Notes: generated from the letters alone by a model not told the origin. Positions 17,738 to 26,954 are shown, counted from the first letter of the stretch. The stretch is DNA of 64,000 nucleotides from Alphaproteobacteria bacterium (GCA_021732145.1 JAKFVN010000004.1:1-64000); one strand, 5' to 3'. Numbers and translations are program-made.

Positions 17738-17747
17738 ATGCTAAAGC

Positions 17748-18059
17748 CTATTTGCAGTAACGCAGGCAATTGCGCATGGCTTGATCGCATCCTGCACCTG
17801 CGCCTACGACAGCTTGCGGCGCATCAAAAACCTGATTGCGTGACTCAGGGCCAGCATTGCAAATATCGCGCTCCTGATTGCATGCGCGCACGCAAGCCTC
17901 GCGCTTGGTGTCGGTTGTCGACGATGTATGGGGAACTTCAATGCTATCGGCTGATCTGTCAGGGCTGCGTAAATAACTGCAACCTGAAAGCGCGTATAGT
18001 CCAAGCATCAAGCAGAGAGCAGTTAAAACGGCTTTCCGCTCTTTTGCTTGAACGCGCAT
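17748..18059 (-). CDS. Small cysteine-rich lipoprotein, function unknown
   Basis: The 103-residue protein begins with 'MRVQAKERKAVLTALCLML' and has a lipobox, 'YALSGC', with the acylated Cys at residue 27. The mature part holds paired cysteines in 'CVRACNQERDIC' and in the C-terminal 'CDQAMRNCLRYCK', likely disulfides. A longer in-frame start exists, but it lies inside rplQ and would bury the signal peptide. The ATG comes 1 bp after the rplQ stop. No family is recognised. Confidence 0.65.
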   Translation of the reverse strand: MRVQAKERKAVLTALCLMLGLYALSGCSYLRSPDRSADSIEVPHTSSTTDTKREACVRACNQERDICNAGPESRNQVFDAPQAVVGAGAGCDQAMRNCLRYCK

Positions 18060-18060
18060 G

Positions 18061-18495
18061 TTAGGCAGCCTTTTCAGATACGGTATCCAATACTTCTTCG
18101 TTTGGATTTGGGCCGCTATCCTTACCCTTTGCGGATACATCGCGGTCAACCAATTCGATGATGGCCACTGCAGCCGCATCGCCATAACGGAAGCCTGCTT
18201 TTAGTACACGCGTATAGCCACCTGCACGTTTCGCATAGCGCGTTGCAATGGTGTCAAACAGCTTGGCGACCATTGCATCATCGCGCAACATGGCGAATGC
18301 GCGGCGGCGATTTGCAACACCGCCCTTTTTGCCGAGGGTGATGAGGCGTTCTACAACCGTGCGAAGCTCCTTAGCTTTCGGAAGCGTGGTTTTGATTTGC
18401 TCGTGCTTGATAAGGCTTGCCGCCATATTCGAGAACATCGCCTTGCGATGGCTTGCTGTGCGGTTTAATTTACGGCCTGACATTGCGTGACGCAT
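18061..18495 (-). CDS. rplQ: 50S ribosomal protein L17
   Basis: The 144-residue protein binds 23S rRNA near the exit tunnel. The core '[19 protein letters not shown]' and '[18 protein letters not shown]' are diagnostic. The start '[11 protein letters not shown]' is preferred because AAGGAAG lies 6 bp upstream; the frame stays open 33 bp further without a credible site. It is the last ribosomal gene of the alpha cluster, 114 bp after rpoA. Confidence 0.97.
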   Translation of the reverse strand: MRHAMSGRKLNRTASHRKAMFSNMAASLIKHEQIKTTLPKAKELRTVVERLITLGKKGGVANRRRAFAMLRDDAMVAKLFDTIATRYAKRAGGYTRVLKAGFRYGDAAAVAIIELVDRDVSAKGKDSGPNPNEEVLDTVSEKAA

Positions 18496-18609
18496 GGTAC
18501 ACTTCCTTCTTTTTTCGCTTGGCTCCAAATCTTGGAGCCGATTGTATTTGCCCCTGCCCTAAATGGCACAGAAACAGTGGGTCACCATGACCCGTTTTAG
18601 TTACTTAAC

Positions 18610-19632
18610 TTAGTATGGTTCTTCCATCTTCTTGAGCAGTTCATCGATGTTTTCAGGCGGCCAACCAGCCACTTCCATGCCCAGGGTCAGTCCCATTTGC
18701 GCGAGCACTTCCTTGATTTCGTTCAAGCTCTTGCGGCCAAAGTTTGGCGTGCGGAGCATTTCTGCTTCCGATTTTTGAACCAAATCGCCAATGTAGATGA
18801 TGTTGTCGTTCTTGAGGCAGTTGGCGGAGCGAACGGAAAGTTCCAATTCGTCCACGCGGCGCAGCAAGTTCTTGTTGAATGGGAATTCATCCTTAACCGC
18901 TTCGGCAATGTGTGCTTTTGGTTCTTCGAAGTTGATGAATAATTGCAACTGGTCTTGCAGAATGCGCGCAGCAATCGCCACTGCATCTTCCGGAGCAATC
19001 GCGCCATTGGTTTCAACTTGGAGTGAAAGCTTATCATAGTCGGTTACTTGACCTACGCGGCTGTTTTCCACTTTGAAGGAAACCTTGCGTGCCGGGGAGT
19101 ACAAGCTGTCGATGGGGATGAGACCGATTGGCGAGTCTTCCTTGCGGTTTTGCGACGCTGGAACATAGCCTTTACCGGTTTCAACGGTGAATTCGATGTT
19201 AAGCTTTGCGCCGTTATCAAGGGTGCAGATAACCAATTCCGGGTTCATGATTTCAATTTCAGAACCGGTCTGGATTGCCTTGGCGCGAACTTCGCCAGGG
19301 CCTTCAGCAGAAAGGCGCATCTTGCGCGGGCCTTCGCTGTGCATGCGAAGCGCAAGCGACTTAATGTTGAGAACGATATCGGTTACATCTTCACGTACGC
19401 CAGGGATGGATGAGAACTCGTGCAACACACCATCAATCTGGATGGAGGTTACCGCAGCGCCTTGCAGCGATGACAGCAATACGCGGCGCAGCGCGTTGCC
19501 AAGGGTGGTGCCAAAACCGCGTTCCAATGGCTCAGCAGTAAGGGTTGCAAAGCGGGTCAGATCAACGCTTTGTCCGATTTGCTTGTTAGCTTGAATAAGT
19601 TGCTTCCAGTTTTTCTGCAACATCTGCGACAT
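18610..19632 (-). CDS. rpoA: RNA polymerase alpha subunit
   Basis: The 340-residue alpha subunit has an N-terminal dimerisation/assembly domain ('[20 protein letters not shown]', '[17 protein letters not shown]') and a C-terminal DNA/activator-binding domain ('[19 protein letters not shown]', '[18 protein letters not shown]'), joined by a charged linker. Length and motifs are standard for alphaproteobacteria. It follows rpsK by 62 bp. No rpsD lies in this cluster, so the S4-based feedback known from E. coli would have to act in trans, if at all. Confidence 0.98.
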   Translation of the reverse strand: MSQMLQKNWKQLIQANKQIGQSVDLTRFATLTAEPLERGFGTTLGNALRRVLLSSLQGAAVTSIQIDGVLHEFSSIPGVREDVTDIVLNIKSLALRMHSEGPRKMRLSAEGPGEVRAKAIQTGSEIEIMNPELVICTLDNGAKLNIEFTVETGKGYVPASQNRKEDSPIGLIPIDSLYSPARKVSFKVENSRVGQVTDYDKLSLQVETNGAIAPEDAVAIAARILQDQLQLFINFEEPKAHIAEAVKDEFPFNKNLLRRVDELELSVRSANCLKNDNIIYIGDLVQKSEAEMLRTPNFGRKSLNEIKEVLAQMGLTLGMEVAGWPPENIDELLKKMEEPY

Positions 19633-19694
19633 TCGGTTATTCCTTCAGGTAAGGGTAGAAAACAAAAATTCGTTAAACGCAAACCACGGCGATA

Positions 19695-20132
19695 TTACAC
19701 GCGGCGGCGTTTTGGCGGGCGAACGCCATTATGCGGGATGGGTGTCACATCCTTAATGGAGGTGATGATAAAGCCCACCGACTGCAATGCGCGCAAGGCT
19801 GACTCGCGGCCAGCACCAGGGCCCTTCACTTCAACTTCGAGTGAACGCATGCCGTGTTCCAATGCTTTCTTGCCTGCGTCTTCCGCAGCCATCTGTGCAG
19901 CATATGGGGTTGAACGGCGAGAGCCCTTAAAGCCCACAACGCCCGATGATGACCAGGCAACGGTGTTGCCTTGACCATCGCTGATGGTGATCAGCGTGTT
20001 GTTAAACGTCGAGTTTACCTTTGCGATACCTACGGCAATGTTCTTGCGTTCTTTGCGCTTGGTACGTGGCGCGCCTGCGGCGGCTTTTGCATCGCCTTCT
20101 TTTTTAGCAGGAGCTTTTTTTGGTTCAGCCAT
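19695..20132 (-). CDS. rpsK: 30S ribosomal protein S11
   Basis: The 145-residue platform protein has the signatures '[17 protein letters not shown]', '[20 protein letters not shown]' and '[18 protein letters not shown]'. The ATG at 20132 is chosen for AAGGA 9 bp upstream; a TTG 15 bp further up is unlikely. The N-terminus carries about 18 extra Ala/Lys/Pro-rich residues compared with E. coli S11. Confidence 0.97.
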   Translation of the reverse strand: MAEPKKAPAKKEGDAKAAAGAPRTKRKERKNIAVGIAKVNSTFNNTLITISDGQGNTVAWSSSGVVGFKGSRRSTPYAAQMAAEDAGKKALEHGMRSLEVEVKGPGAGRESALRALQSVGFIITSIKDVTPIPHNGVRPPKRRRV

Positions 20133-20173
20133 GATCTTGTCCTTCAAATATAAAAACTGATTGCTTCTACGCG

Positions 20174-20554
20174 TTATTTCTTGGTGGCGATTTTCTTGCC
20201 AGCGATTGGCTTGGCCGGGCCCTTACGCGTACGCGCGTTGGTGTGCGTGCGTTGGCCACGAACCGGCAATCCTTTGCGATGACGCAACCCGCGGTAGCAA
20301 CCCAAATCCATCAGGCGCTTGATGTTCATCGCGATGTCGCGGCGAAGGTCGCCTTCCACTTTATAGTTCGCATCGATGAATTCGCGGATTTTCAGAATTT
20401 CGCTATCGCTCAATTGGTTCACGCGCTTTGCATCAGGAATTGCGAGTGCATCGCAGATTTGGCGGGCACGCAATGGGCCTACGCCGAAAATATAACGTAA
20501 CGAAATCCATACCGGTTTATTTGTAGGTATGTTGACACCAGCAATACGAGCCAC
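20174..20554 (-). CDS. rpsM: 30S ribosomal protein S13
   Basis: The 126-residue protein of the 30S head has the signatures '[18 protein letters not shown]', '[18 protein letters not shown]' and a Lys-rich tail. The start must be GTG at 20554: it gives '[10 protein letters not shown]' and has a strong GAGGAG 7 bp upstream, while upstream in-frame residues are hydrophobic junk. It is the first gene of the alpha operon here, separated from adk by a block of four unrelated genes. Confidence 0.96.
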   Translation of the reverse strand: MARIAGVNIPTNKPVWISLRYIFGVGPLRARQICDALAIPDAKRVNQLSDSEILKIREFIDANYKVEGDLRRDIAMNIKRLMDLGCYRGLRHRKGLPVRGQRTHTNARTRKGPAKPIAGKKIATKK

Positions 20555-20890
20555 GCGCTTCTCCTCAAGAAAACAAAAACTCAAAAACCAAAAACAAAAA
20601 AAGCCGCACCAAATCCGCCCTTTAATCAGGCACATCCAGTCGGTTGCGCTTTTTTGTAAAAACTATATTCCCGAAAAAAACGTCTTAAACGTCACGTCTA
20701 TCGCGGGAAATTGTGGGCGGAAAGTAAGGCCTTGACAGGATTGAGTCAAGCGCGGGTTTTAACCCCTCCTTAATCGTTGGCCCAGAATGAACGGATTGAT
20801 TTTAAAGGGTTTTTTATAGCGCGGCTAGGCCACAGCGTGCCGGTTTTGGGGCCTTGCACATTATATATAGGGAAAGGACGGCTTTTTGGG
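20555..20890. other. Gene-free stretch before rpsM
   Basis: These 336 bp contain the leader and promoter of rpsM and the 3' end of the CheA-like gene. Apart from the promoter at 20721-20749 and an A-rich leader near 20570-20610, I see short GGCC repeats near 20828-20854 that may form the terminator of the chemotaxis-like operon. No coding sequence is credible. Confidence 0.6.
20721..20749 (-). promoter_or_regulatory. Promoter of the alpha operon (rpsM-rpsK-rpoA-rplQ)
   Basis: On the minus strand TTGACT (20749-20744) is followed after exactly 17 bp by TACTTT (20726-20721), a good sigma-70-type match. The -35 region overlaps the inverted repeat CTTGAC-N8-GTCAAG (20731-20750), a possible operator. 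It would give a leader of about 155 nt before the rpsM GTG. Confidence 0.65.
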
Positions 20891-22591
20891 TTACTTGAAC
20901 TCGATCAACAGGCTTTCAGGCAGACGCATGATAAGGCGGGTACCCTTATGCATTTCAGAGCGTAAAACGGCCTGCCCCTTCAAGTGCAATACTTCCTGGT
21001 AAACGGCAGACATGCCCGCACCGCGGCCAGACAGCATGCTGACCTCATCACGGGTTGAAACTTCATGGGTCAATAATTGCTGGATGATGTGTTCATCATC
21101 ATCAAAACGCCAGCTGCCTTCGGGGTCTGCGGTCATCAATTTCTGGCGAACGCGGTTCGGATCAATACCCGCGCCGTCATCAGAAATAATAATCTCGATC
21201 CATTTACGGCCGTCATCACCGGTGACTTTCTGCACATGGATGGTCACCTGGCCTTGCGGGTCTTTGCCCTTTGCCATGCGGGTGATGGGCGCTTCAATAC
21301 CGTGGTCGAGAATATTATGCACAACGTGCGTGAGTGCCATGAGCAAATGCTGCAACGGCTTGGCGGGCAGGCGCACTTCTTCACCCTTGAAGATAATCGG
21401 CTTCACCTTTTTCTCCAGCTTCTCTGCCAGCGGCAGCATCTGCCTATCCAGCGATTTCAGCAATGTGAATAGCGGCACGGAGAGAAGGTTATTTTGATAC
21501 GCATAATAAACATCAGGCGATACGTTATGCTGTTTCAGCAATTTGCCGAAATCATACAGGCTGTCTTCATCCACTTCGATAATGCCTTGCACGCGGTCAT
21601 TCTCATTGCCCAACACAACGCGCAGCGAATTCTGAATGCGCCCGAATTCCAATTGCACTTCGGCACGGTGCTGCGATAGCGCTTCATGCGCTTCGGGATT
21701 AATTCCCATTTCTGCAACCGCGCCTTGTAACTGGCGCAATGTATTTTCAAGCCCGTGCAGTTTTTCGCCCATGATTTCCATCTTGAAATGCATGGCCGCG
21801 CCTTTCAGCGTGTGCACATCGCGGAAGAATTCGGCACTGAATAATGTCGCATCAATGCGCGACAAGCGTTCAACCATTTCCTTCATTTCTGTCATGGTCA
21901 GCATGAAGCTTTGCTTTTCGGCAAAGATGGCGCACACCATCGCAACAAACTGGCGTTCGCTATCCACGCGCTTTTGCGCGTCTTTTTCTTCGGTCTTGTC
22001 GGTGGCTATCATCACGATGCAGATAAGGCGTTTTTGCTTATCGCGCACAGGGCGATATGCCAAGTGAACCACGCGGCCATTATCATGCACCAACTGGTCA
22101 GGCATAAACCGCGCAGCATCTTCAAAACTCAGCGCATGGTCAGGCATATATAGAATGCCAAGCCATTCATCGAAATCGGCGCGGCCTTCCTGGCTTACAT
22201 TCAGTAAATCAGCAATCTTCTTGCCGGTGATTTTTTCGCATTCCAATAAGGTGCAGCAGGCCTGCGAATACGCAGCGCCGCAAATGCCCTTGGCATCAAA
22301 GGTCAGGAAACCTTGGCCAAGGCTGTTCATCAACACATCAGTCAGGCGCGCCTGTTCCAGCACAATTTTATGCGCGCGGTAATTCATGAAATAAAGATAG
22401 CCAACGCCCACACACGCAATCACGCTAATCAGTGCCGCAACCGGAAGGGAACGCACATGGCTAAAGCCAAACACCGGCAACAACACGCCCGCCAGCAACA
22501 CCATGCAAATAAGCGATAACCCCGCAAGGCTGGTATGGATAATTTCCATCTGCCGCAGGGTCCGGTTGGATGTGGGCAGTTGCGTCAGCAT
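20891..22591 (-). CDS. Membrane-anchored CheA-like histidine kinase with PAS and Hpt modules
   Basis: The 566-residue protein has two membrane segments (about 18-42 and 47-68), a PAS-like region (about 80-200), then a CheA-type histidine phosphotransfer helix with the phospho-acceptor H260 in 'FRDVHTLKGAAMHFKME'. The kinase domain has N-box 'VVHNILDHGIEAP' (423-435), G1 'DDGAGID' (471-477) and 'VSMLSGRGAGMSAVYQEV' (518-535), all in CheA style. There is no CheW-like P5 domain, so it should not plug into chemoreceptor arrays. It follows the CheX gene directly (stop TAG, then ATG). Likely role: sensing through PAS or membrane and phosphorylating the neighbouring receiver. Confidence 0.85.
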   Translation of the reverse strand: MLTQLPTSNRTLRQMEIIHTSLAGLSLICMVLLAGVLLPVFGFSHVRSLPVAALISVIACVGVGYLYFMNYRAHKIVLEQARLTDVLMNSLGQGFLTFDAKGICGAAYSQACCTLLECEKITGKKIADLLNVSQEGRADFDEWLGILYMPDHALSFEDAARFMPDQLVHDNGRVVHLAYRPVRDKQKRLICIVMIATDKTEEKDAQKRVDSERQFVAMVCAIFAEKQSFMLTMTEMKEMVERLSRIDATLFSAEFFRDVHTLKGAAMHFKMEIMGEKLHGLENTLRQLQGAVAEMGINPEAHEALSQHRAEVQLEFGRIQNSLRVVLGNENDRVQGIIEVDEDSLYDFGKLLKQHNVSPDVYYAYQNNLLSVPLFTLLKSLDRQMLPLAEKLEKKVKPIIFKGEEVRLPAKPLQHLLMALTHVVHNILDHGIEAPITRMAKGKDPQGQVTIHVQKVTGDDGRKWIEIIISDDGAGIDPNRVRQKLMTADPEGSWRFDDDEHIIQQLLTHEVSTRDEVSMLSGRGAGMSAVYQEVLHLKGQAVLRSEMHKGTRLIMRLPESLLIEFK

Positions 22592-23107
22592 CTATACCCC
22601 GTCGTGATGCAGGGCAATGTGAATTTGGATGGCACCGCCCTCCAACTCGAAATTCATGATCATGTAGCGGCCCTGGTGAAGCTGGGAAATGAAATGCCCA
22701 TCACCACAAATCACGCTTGGCATGCCAAAGCGCACATGGTGGCCACGCTTGTTCAATTCGGTTTTAATCTGGCCGAAAATCATATTGGTGATTTCACCAA
22801 CAGCGTCCATGACAACGGCTTGCGTAATTTCGATATCATTACCCAATAAGCGCGGCAAAACGGCGCGAATGGTTTTCATGTTAAAGCAGGTGGTTAATGT
22901 ACCCTCCAGCTTTTCCTGAACAAAGCCCACAACGCCCGATACATCACCCGTCAGGTTCACCGCGCCTTCGCCAATCGAATAGCGGCCGGTCTTTACGTCA
23001 ATGCCGAATGTCTTGCTGAACGCATCGCCTACTGCGCGCGAAAAATCCTGCGCGAGCTGGTCGCCCAGTGCAAGTGCAAGCGGCTTGGAAGGAGGATTGG
23101 TTGTCAT
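22592..23107 (-). CDS. CheX/CheC-family phosphatase-like protein
   Basis: The 171-residue protein has the CheX fold signature 'DAVGEITNMIFGQIKTEL', with the catalytic-type Glu105 and Asn108, preceded by 'GDVSGVVGFVQEKLEGTL'. CheX and CheC dephosphorylate CheY-P. Only one E..N motif is visible, typical of CheX. It sits between a receiver gene (8 bp upstream) and the CheA-like kinase (0 bp downstream), so it most likely closes this phosphorelay. The N-terminal 20 residues are variable. Confidence 0.8.
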   Translation of the reverse strand: MTTNPPSKPLALALGDQLAQDFSRAVGDAFSKTFGIDVKTGRYSIGEGAVNLTGDVSGVVGFVQEKLEGTLTTCFNMKTIRAVLPRLLGNDIEITQAVVMDAVGEITNMIFGQIKTELNKRGHHVRFGMPSVICGDGHFISQLHQGRYMIMNFELEGGAIQIHIALHHDGV

Positions 23108-23115
23108 GACCCCTC

Positions 23116-23541
23116 CTATACTTTTGCCAGACGGCGGCTTTGCAGCCAGTCCATGATTTCGCGGATTTTCTTATTGAGCTCCATCGGCGCAATCGGCTTC
23201 AAGATATAGGATGTTGCGCCCATCTTGATGGCCTTCATGATATTCTGCTTCTCGGATTCAGCAGTAAACATCACCACGGCGGAGTTCTGATACACAGGCT
23301 TGGTGCGAATATAGGAAAGCACATCAATGCCCGCCATCATCGGCATGTTCCAGTCAAGGAACACGATGTCGTATAAATCTTTTTTCTCGATGGAGTTGTT
23401 GATGGCTTCGATGGCCTCGTTTCCATCATTGACCATATCGACATATTCCATGCCTGCATCCATCAAGGTGCGTTTTACAAATTGCCGGATTAGAAAATGG
23501 TCATCGGCAATCAGTATTTTTGGGTGCGGTTCATTGGGCAC
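23116..23541 (-). CDS. Stand-alone CheY-like response regulator
   Basis: The 141-residue receiver has the acidic pair D13-D14 in 'KILIADDHFL', phospho-acceptor D63 in 'IVFLDWNMPMMAG', T93 in 'VVMFTAESE' and K115 in 'YILKPIAP'. There is no output domain, so it signals by protein contact like CheY. The start is GTG at 23541, with AAGGA 9 bp upstream; no ATG in the frame gives a full N-terminal strand. It is the first gene of the three-gene operon. Confidence 0.9.
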   Translation of the reverse strand: MPNEPHPKILIADDHFLIRQFVKRTLMDAGMEYVDMVNDGNEAIEAINNSIEKKDLYDIVFLDWNMPMMAGIDVLSYIRTKPVYQNSAVVMFTAESEKQNIMKAIKMGATSYILKPIAPMELNKKIREIMDWLQSRRLAKV

Positions 23542-23631
23542 GGCGAAAAATCCTTAAAAGAGACAGGATGCACATGGAAGAAAAAGTCTTTTGATTACTG
23601 CATATTCATGCCATGAAAGGATTGACATGCG

Positions 23632-23660
23632 GTTAAGGAGCCTTTTTATTAGCTATCTAT
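23632..23660 (+). promoter_or_regulatory. Promoter of the MFS transporter gene
   Basis: TTGACA (23632-23637) is separated by 17 bp from TTTATT (23655-23660), 28 bp before the ATG. The -35 matches consensus perfectly. It lies in the 147-bp divergent region shared with the chemotaxis-like operon. Confidence 0.55.
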
Positions 23661-23688
23661 TAATACATCCATTCGTTTCACTTTAATT

Positions 23689-24945
23689 ATGAACACGCAA
23701 ATCATGGAAAATACAGCAATTCAAAAAACGAACCCGTTCATTGTCATGACAATTTTAGTCACGACACTTGGTTATTTTGTCGACGTTTATGACATCTGGG
23801 TGTTTGCTGCCAGCCGCGTGATTGCCTTAAAGGATTTGGGCGTTCCCGCAGACAAGCAAATGGACATCGGCATTTTGCTTTTGAATTTGCAGATGGTTGG
23901 CATGCTGATTGGCGGATTAGTGTTCGGTGTGCTGGGAGATAAATTGGGCCGCACACGCGTGATGTTCATTTCCATTCTAACCTATTCGCTTGCTACACTC
24001 GCCAATGGCTTTGTAACTAATGTGGAAAGTTTTGCGGCATTCCGCTTCTTCTCCGGCTTTGGGTTATCGGGCGAATTGGGCCTTGGCGCGACGCTGATTT
24101 CCGAAATTCTTTCCAAAGAAAAGCGCGGACTTGGCGTTGGCTTCATGGTGGCGCTGGGCGTAACAGGCGCATTATTTGCAGGCGTTACCGCACAGCTATT
24201 TGAATGGCGCACTTGCTATATGATTGGCGGAGGCATGGGTTTGGCATTGCTGGTGTTCCGTATGAAAATCATGGAATCCGATATTTTCAAGAACGTTGCG
24301 CATTGCCCGAACAAGGGTGATCTTCGCATGCTGTTTGCAACGCGCGAACGCTTCATGCGCTTCTTCTGGTGTATGATGCTGGGCCTGCCCACATGGTTTG
24401 TGCTGGGAATTTTAATGACGTTTTCGCAGGAAATTCTGCCAGATGCAGGATTGCCGATTATCGCGACCGCAATCCTGATGGTCTATTGCAATATAGCCCT
24501 GCCGATTGGCGATTTTTGCAGTATTCTATTATGCCAGCTTGTTAAAAAACGCCGCCCTGTATTTGCATTCTTTGTTCTAATCTCGGTTGTCGGTTCGCTG
24601 GCACTCCTATATCTGCCGCGCCCGCTAAGTGAATTTGAAGTGAAGATGATTTATAGCTTGATGGCATTTGGCGCAGGCGGCTGGGTATTGATGACCATGA
24701 TTTCTGCGGAAAGCTTTGGAACGAACCTGCGCGCAACCGTTGCAACGGCTGTCCCGAACTTTGCGCGCGCATCGGTTGTGCCGATGACCATGGCGCTTAG
24801 CGCACTTAAGAACCACGTACCGTTATTGGATGCCGTGATCATCGTAGGATTAGCCAGCTTTATCCTGCCGCTGATCGCACTTTCCCAATTGCCGGAAACA
24901 TTCGGCCGTTCACTGGAATATCTGGAAAAAGATACAATCGATTAA
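23689..24945 (+). CDS. Major facilitator superfamily transporter
   Basis: The 418-residue protein has twelve predicted membrane segments. Helix 2-3 loop motif A reads 'GVLGDKLGRTRVMF', and 'FRFFSGFGLSGELGLGATLI' in helix 4 resembles the sugar/metabolite-proton symporter group (MHS/sialate-like). The substrate cannot be read from sequence. It is the only gene on the plus strand within the ribosomal region. It converges with adk, and the two stop codons share the four bases TTAA at 24942-24945. No clear ribosome site precedes the ATG at 23689; a second in-frame ATG lies 15 bp downstream. Confidence 0.87.
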   Translation: MNTQIMENTAIQKTNPFIVMTILVTTLGYFVDVYDIWVFAASRVIALKDLGVPADKQMDIGILLLNLQMVGMLIGGLVFGVLGDKLGRTRVMFISILTYSLATLANGFVTNVESFAAFRFFSGFGLSGELGLGATLISEILSKEKRGLGVGFMVALGVTGALFAGVTAQLFEWRTCYMIGGGMGLALLVFRMKIMESDIFKNVAHCPNKGDLRMLFATRERFMRFFWCMMLGLPTWFVLGILMTFSQEILPDAGLPIIATAILMVYCNIALPIGDFCSILLCQLVKKRRPVFAFFVLISVVGSLALLYLPRPLSEFEVKMIYSLMAFGAGGWVLMTMISAESFGTNLRATVATAVPNFARASVVPMTMALSALKNHVPLLDAVIIVGLASFILPLIALSQLPETFGRSLEYLEKDTID

Positions 24946-25607
24946 GCGAGCTTTAGAACGCTCTTAATCTCGGCATAGACAGCATCCATTTCACCCATAC
25001 CGTCAACCTGCACCAAGATACCTTGGTCGCGGTAATAAGGAATGATGGGCGCAGTTTGCACATGATATGCTTCCAAACGTGTCTTCATCGTTTCTGCATT
25101 ATCATCGGGGCGACGCACGAATTCCTTGCTGTGACACTTATCGCATTCGCCGGTTTTCTTCAGCGGCTTGAAGCTGTCATGGAAACCTTCGCCGCATTTT
25201 GCGCAGCTAAAACGGCCTGACACACGTTCAATCAATGCCTTGTCATCCACCTTCATTTCCACAACGGCTTTCAGCTTCATGCTGCGTTTTTGCAGCATGG
25301 CATCAAGTGCCTTTGCTTGTGGAACAGTGCGCGGGAAACCGTCAAGGATGAAGCCTTTTTTGGCTTCGGATTTTTGCATCCATTCTTCAATCAGACGGAT
25401 GATTAAATCATCCGGAACAAGCTTGCCCGCATCCATATAGGTTTTAGCTTCGCGCCCCAATGATGTTCCGGCTTTTACAGCGGCGCGCAACACATCGCCC
25501 GTTGAAAGCTGCACCAGACCATAATGCTCTTCTAAGCGGCGGGCTTGCGTACCCTTACCCGCACCGGGAGGTCCAAGGAGAATAATCGGTTCAGCGGCTG
25601 CACTCAT
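24942..25607 (-). CDS. adk: Adenylate kinase, zinc-lid type
   Basis: The 221-residue enzyme interconverts ATP + AMP with 2 ADP. The P-loop 'GPPGAGKGT' is at 12-20, followed by 'STGDVLRAAV' and 'FILDGFPRT'. The LID carries four cysteines (C135, C138, C155, C158) arranged as two CxxC pairs for structural zinc. The ATG lies 3 bp after the secY stop, the usual alphaproteobacterial order. In most relatives rpsM follows; here four unrelated genes intervene. Confidence 0.97.
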   Translation of the reverse strand: MSAAAEPIILLGPPGAGKGTQARRLEEHYGLVQLSTGDVLRAAVKAGTSLGREAKTYMDAGKLVPDDLIIRLIEEWMQKSEAKKGFILDGFPRTVPQAKALDAMLQKRSMKLKAVVEMKVDDKALIERVSGRFSCAKCGEGFHDSFKPLKKTGECDKCHSKEFVRRPDDNAETMKTRLEAYHVQTAPIIPYYRDQGILVQVDGMGEMDAVYAEIKSVLKLA

Positions 25608-25610
25608 TCC

Positions 25611-26954
25611 TTAACGCTTTCCTTTGAGATTTGCTTTCTTGATTAAGCCTTCATATTGGTGCGCCAAAAGCTGGGATTGAATGCGCGCAACCGTATCCAT
25701 GGTTACCGACACGACAATCAGCAAGCTGGTACCGCCAAAATAGAACGGGATGGAGAATTCCGCCGTCAAGAATTCAGGCAGCAAGCATACAATTGCCATG
25801 TAAATCGCGCCAAGCACCGTCAAGCGGGTAAGGATGTGGTCAAGGTAATCCGCGGTATTATTGCCTGGGCGAATGCCTGGAATGAAGCCACCGTATTTCT
25901 TCAGATTATCAGCCGTGTCTTTGGGGTTAAACACAACCGCCGTATAGAAAAAGCTGAAAAAGATGATGAGCGCTGCATAAAGGAACATGAATAGCGGGCT
26001 GCCATGACCAAGATACTGTGAAATCCACTGTGCCCAAGGTGATGATGCATCCGCGCCAAGGAAGCCGATTGCGGTCAATGGCAACAGCAAGAGCGAGCTT
26101 GAGAAAATCGCCGGAATAACGCCCGATGAGTTCAGCTTTAATGGCAAATGGCTTGCTTCGCCGCCATACACCTTATTACCAACCTGGCGCTTGGGGTATT
26201 GCACTAATACTCGGCGCTGTGCGCGTTCCATGAACACCACGAAATAAATTACCGCCAGGATGATGATGATAAGCAGAATAATCAGGCCGGCGGATAATGC
26301 ACCGGTGCGGCCCAGTTCCAACGCGTTGGCAATGGAAAATGGAATGCGCGCCACAATGCTGGAAAAGATAATCAGCGATGTGCCGTTACCAATACCGCGG
26401 CTGGTGATTTGCTCGCCAAGCCACATCAGGAACATTGTACCTGCGGTTAAGGTAATGGTGGTGGTTAAGCGGAACAGCAAACCTGCTTCCGGCACGGCAG
26501 GGCCTGATGGCCCCATCATATGCTCAAGGCCTGTTGCCAGCGCATAGGATTGAATGAGCGCCAGAATAACCGTGAGGTAGCGGGTATATTGGTTGAGTTT
26601 GGCACGGCCAGCTTCGCCCTCTTTCTTCATCGCTTCCAATTGCGGAAGCACGGCGGTCATCAACTGCACGATAATTGATGATGAAATGTACGGCATGATG
26701 CTGAGCGCAAAAATCGTCATACGGCTAAGCGCGCCGCCGGCAAAAATATCAACCATGCCAAGCACGCCGCGTGATTGTTGCTGGAAGAATTCTTCCAATA
26801 CAACAGGGTCAATGCCGGGAACCGGAATATAGGTACCAAGACGGTAAACAATCAGCGCGAGCAGCGTGAACATGATGCGCTGCTTTAGTTCGGTGGCCTT
26901 GCCAAACGTACCAAGATTGATGTTAGAGGCCAGTTGCTCTGCGGCGGATGCCAT
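25611..26954 (-). CDS. secY: Protein translocase subunit SecY
   Basis: The 447-residue, ten-helix channel of the Sec translocon has the plug and helix motifs 'YRLGTYIPVPGIDP', 'LSIMPYISSSIIVQLM', 'NQYTRYLTVILALIQ', 'ALVQ'-type cytoplasmic loops replaced by 'RRVLVQYPKRQVG', and 'FNPKDTADNLKKYGGFIPGI'. Length is normal. A CGAGGAACGC ribosome site precedes the ATG. A terminator and a promoter candidate lie upstream, so secY-adk may form a separate unit. Confidence 0.98.
   Translation of the reverse strand: MASAAEQLASNINLGTFGKATELKQRIMFTLLALIVYRLGTYIPVPGIDPVVLEEFFQQQSRGVLGMVDIFAGGALSRMTIFALSIMPYISSSIIVQLMTAVLPQLEAMKKEGEAGRAKLNQYTRYLTVILALIQSYALATGLEHMMGPSGPAVPEAGLLFRLTTTITLTAGTMFLMWLGEQITSRGIGNGTSLIIFSSIVARIPFSIANALELGRTGALSAGLIILLIIIILAVIYFVVFMERAQRRVLVQYPKRQVGNKVYGGEASHLPLKLNSSGVIPAIFSSSLLLLPLTAIGFLGADASSPWAQWISQYLGHGSPLFMFLYAALIIFFSFFYTAVVFNPKDTADNLKKYGGFIPGIRPGNNTADYLDHILTRLTVLGAIYMAIVCLLPEFLTAEFSIPFYFGGTSLLIVVSVTMDTVARIQSQLLAHQYEGLIKKANLKGKR

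Noticed and set aside
17738-17747. Guanidine riboswitch in front of sugE
   Set aside because: Only 10 bp separate sugE from the lipoprotein gene, too little for any known guanidine riboswitch.
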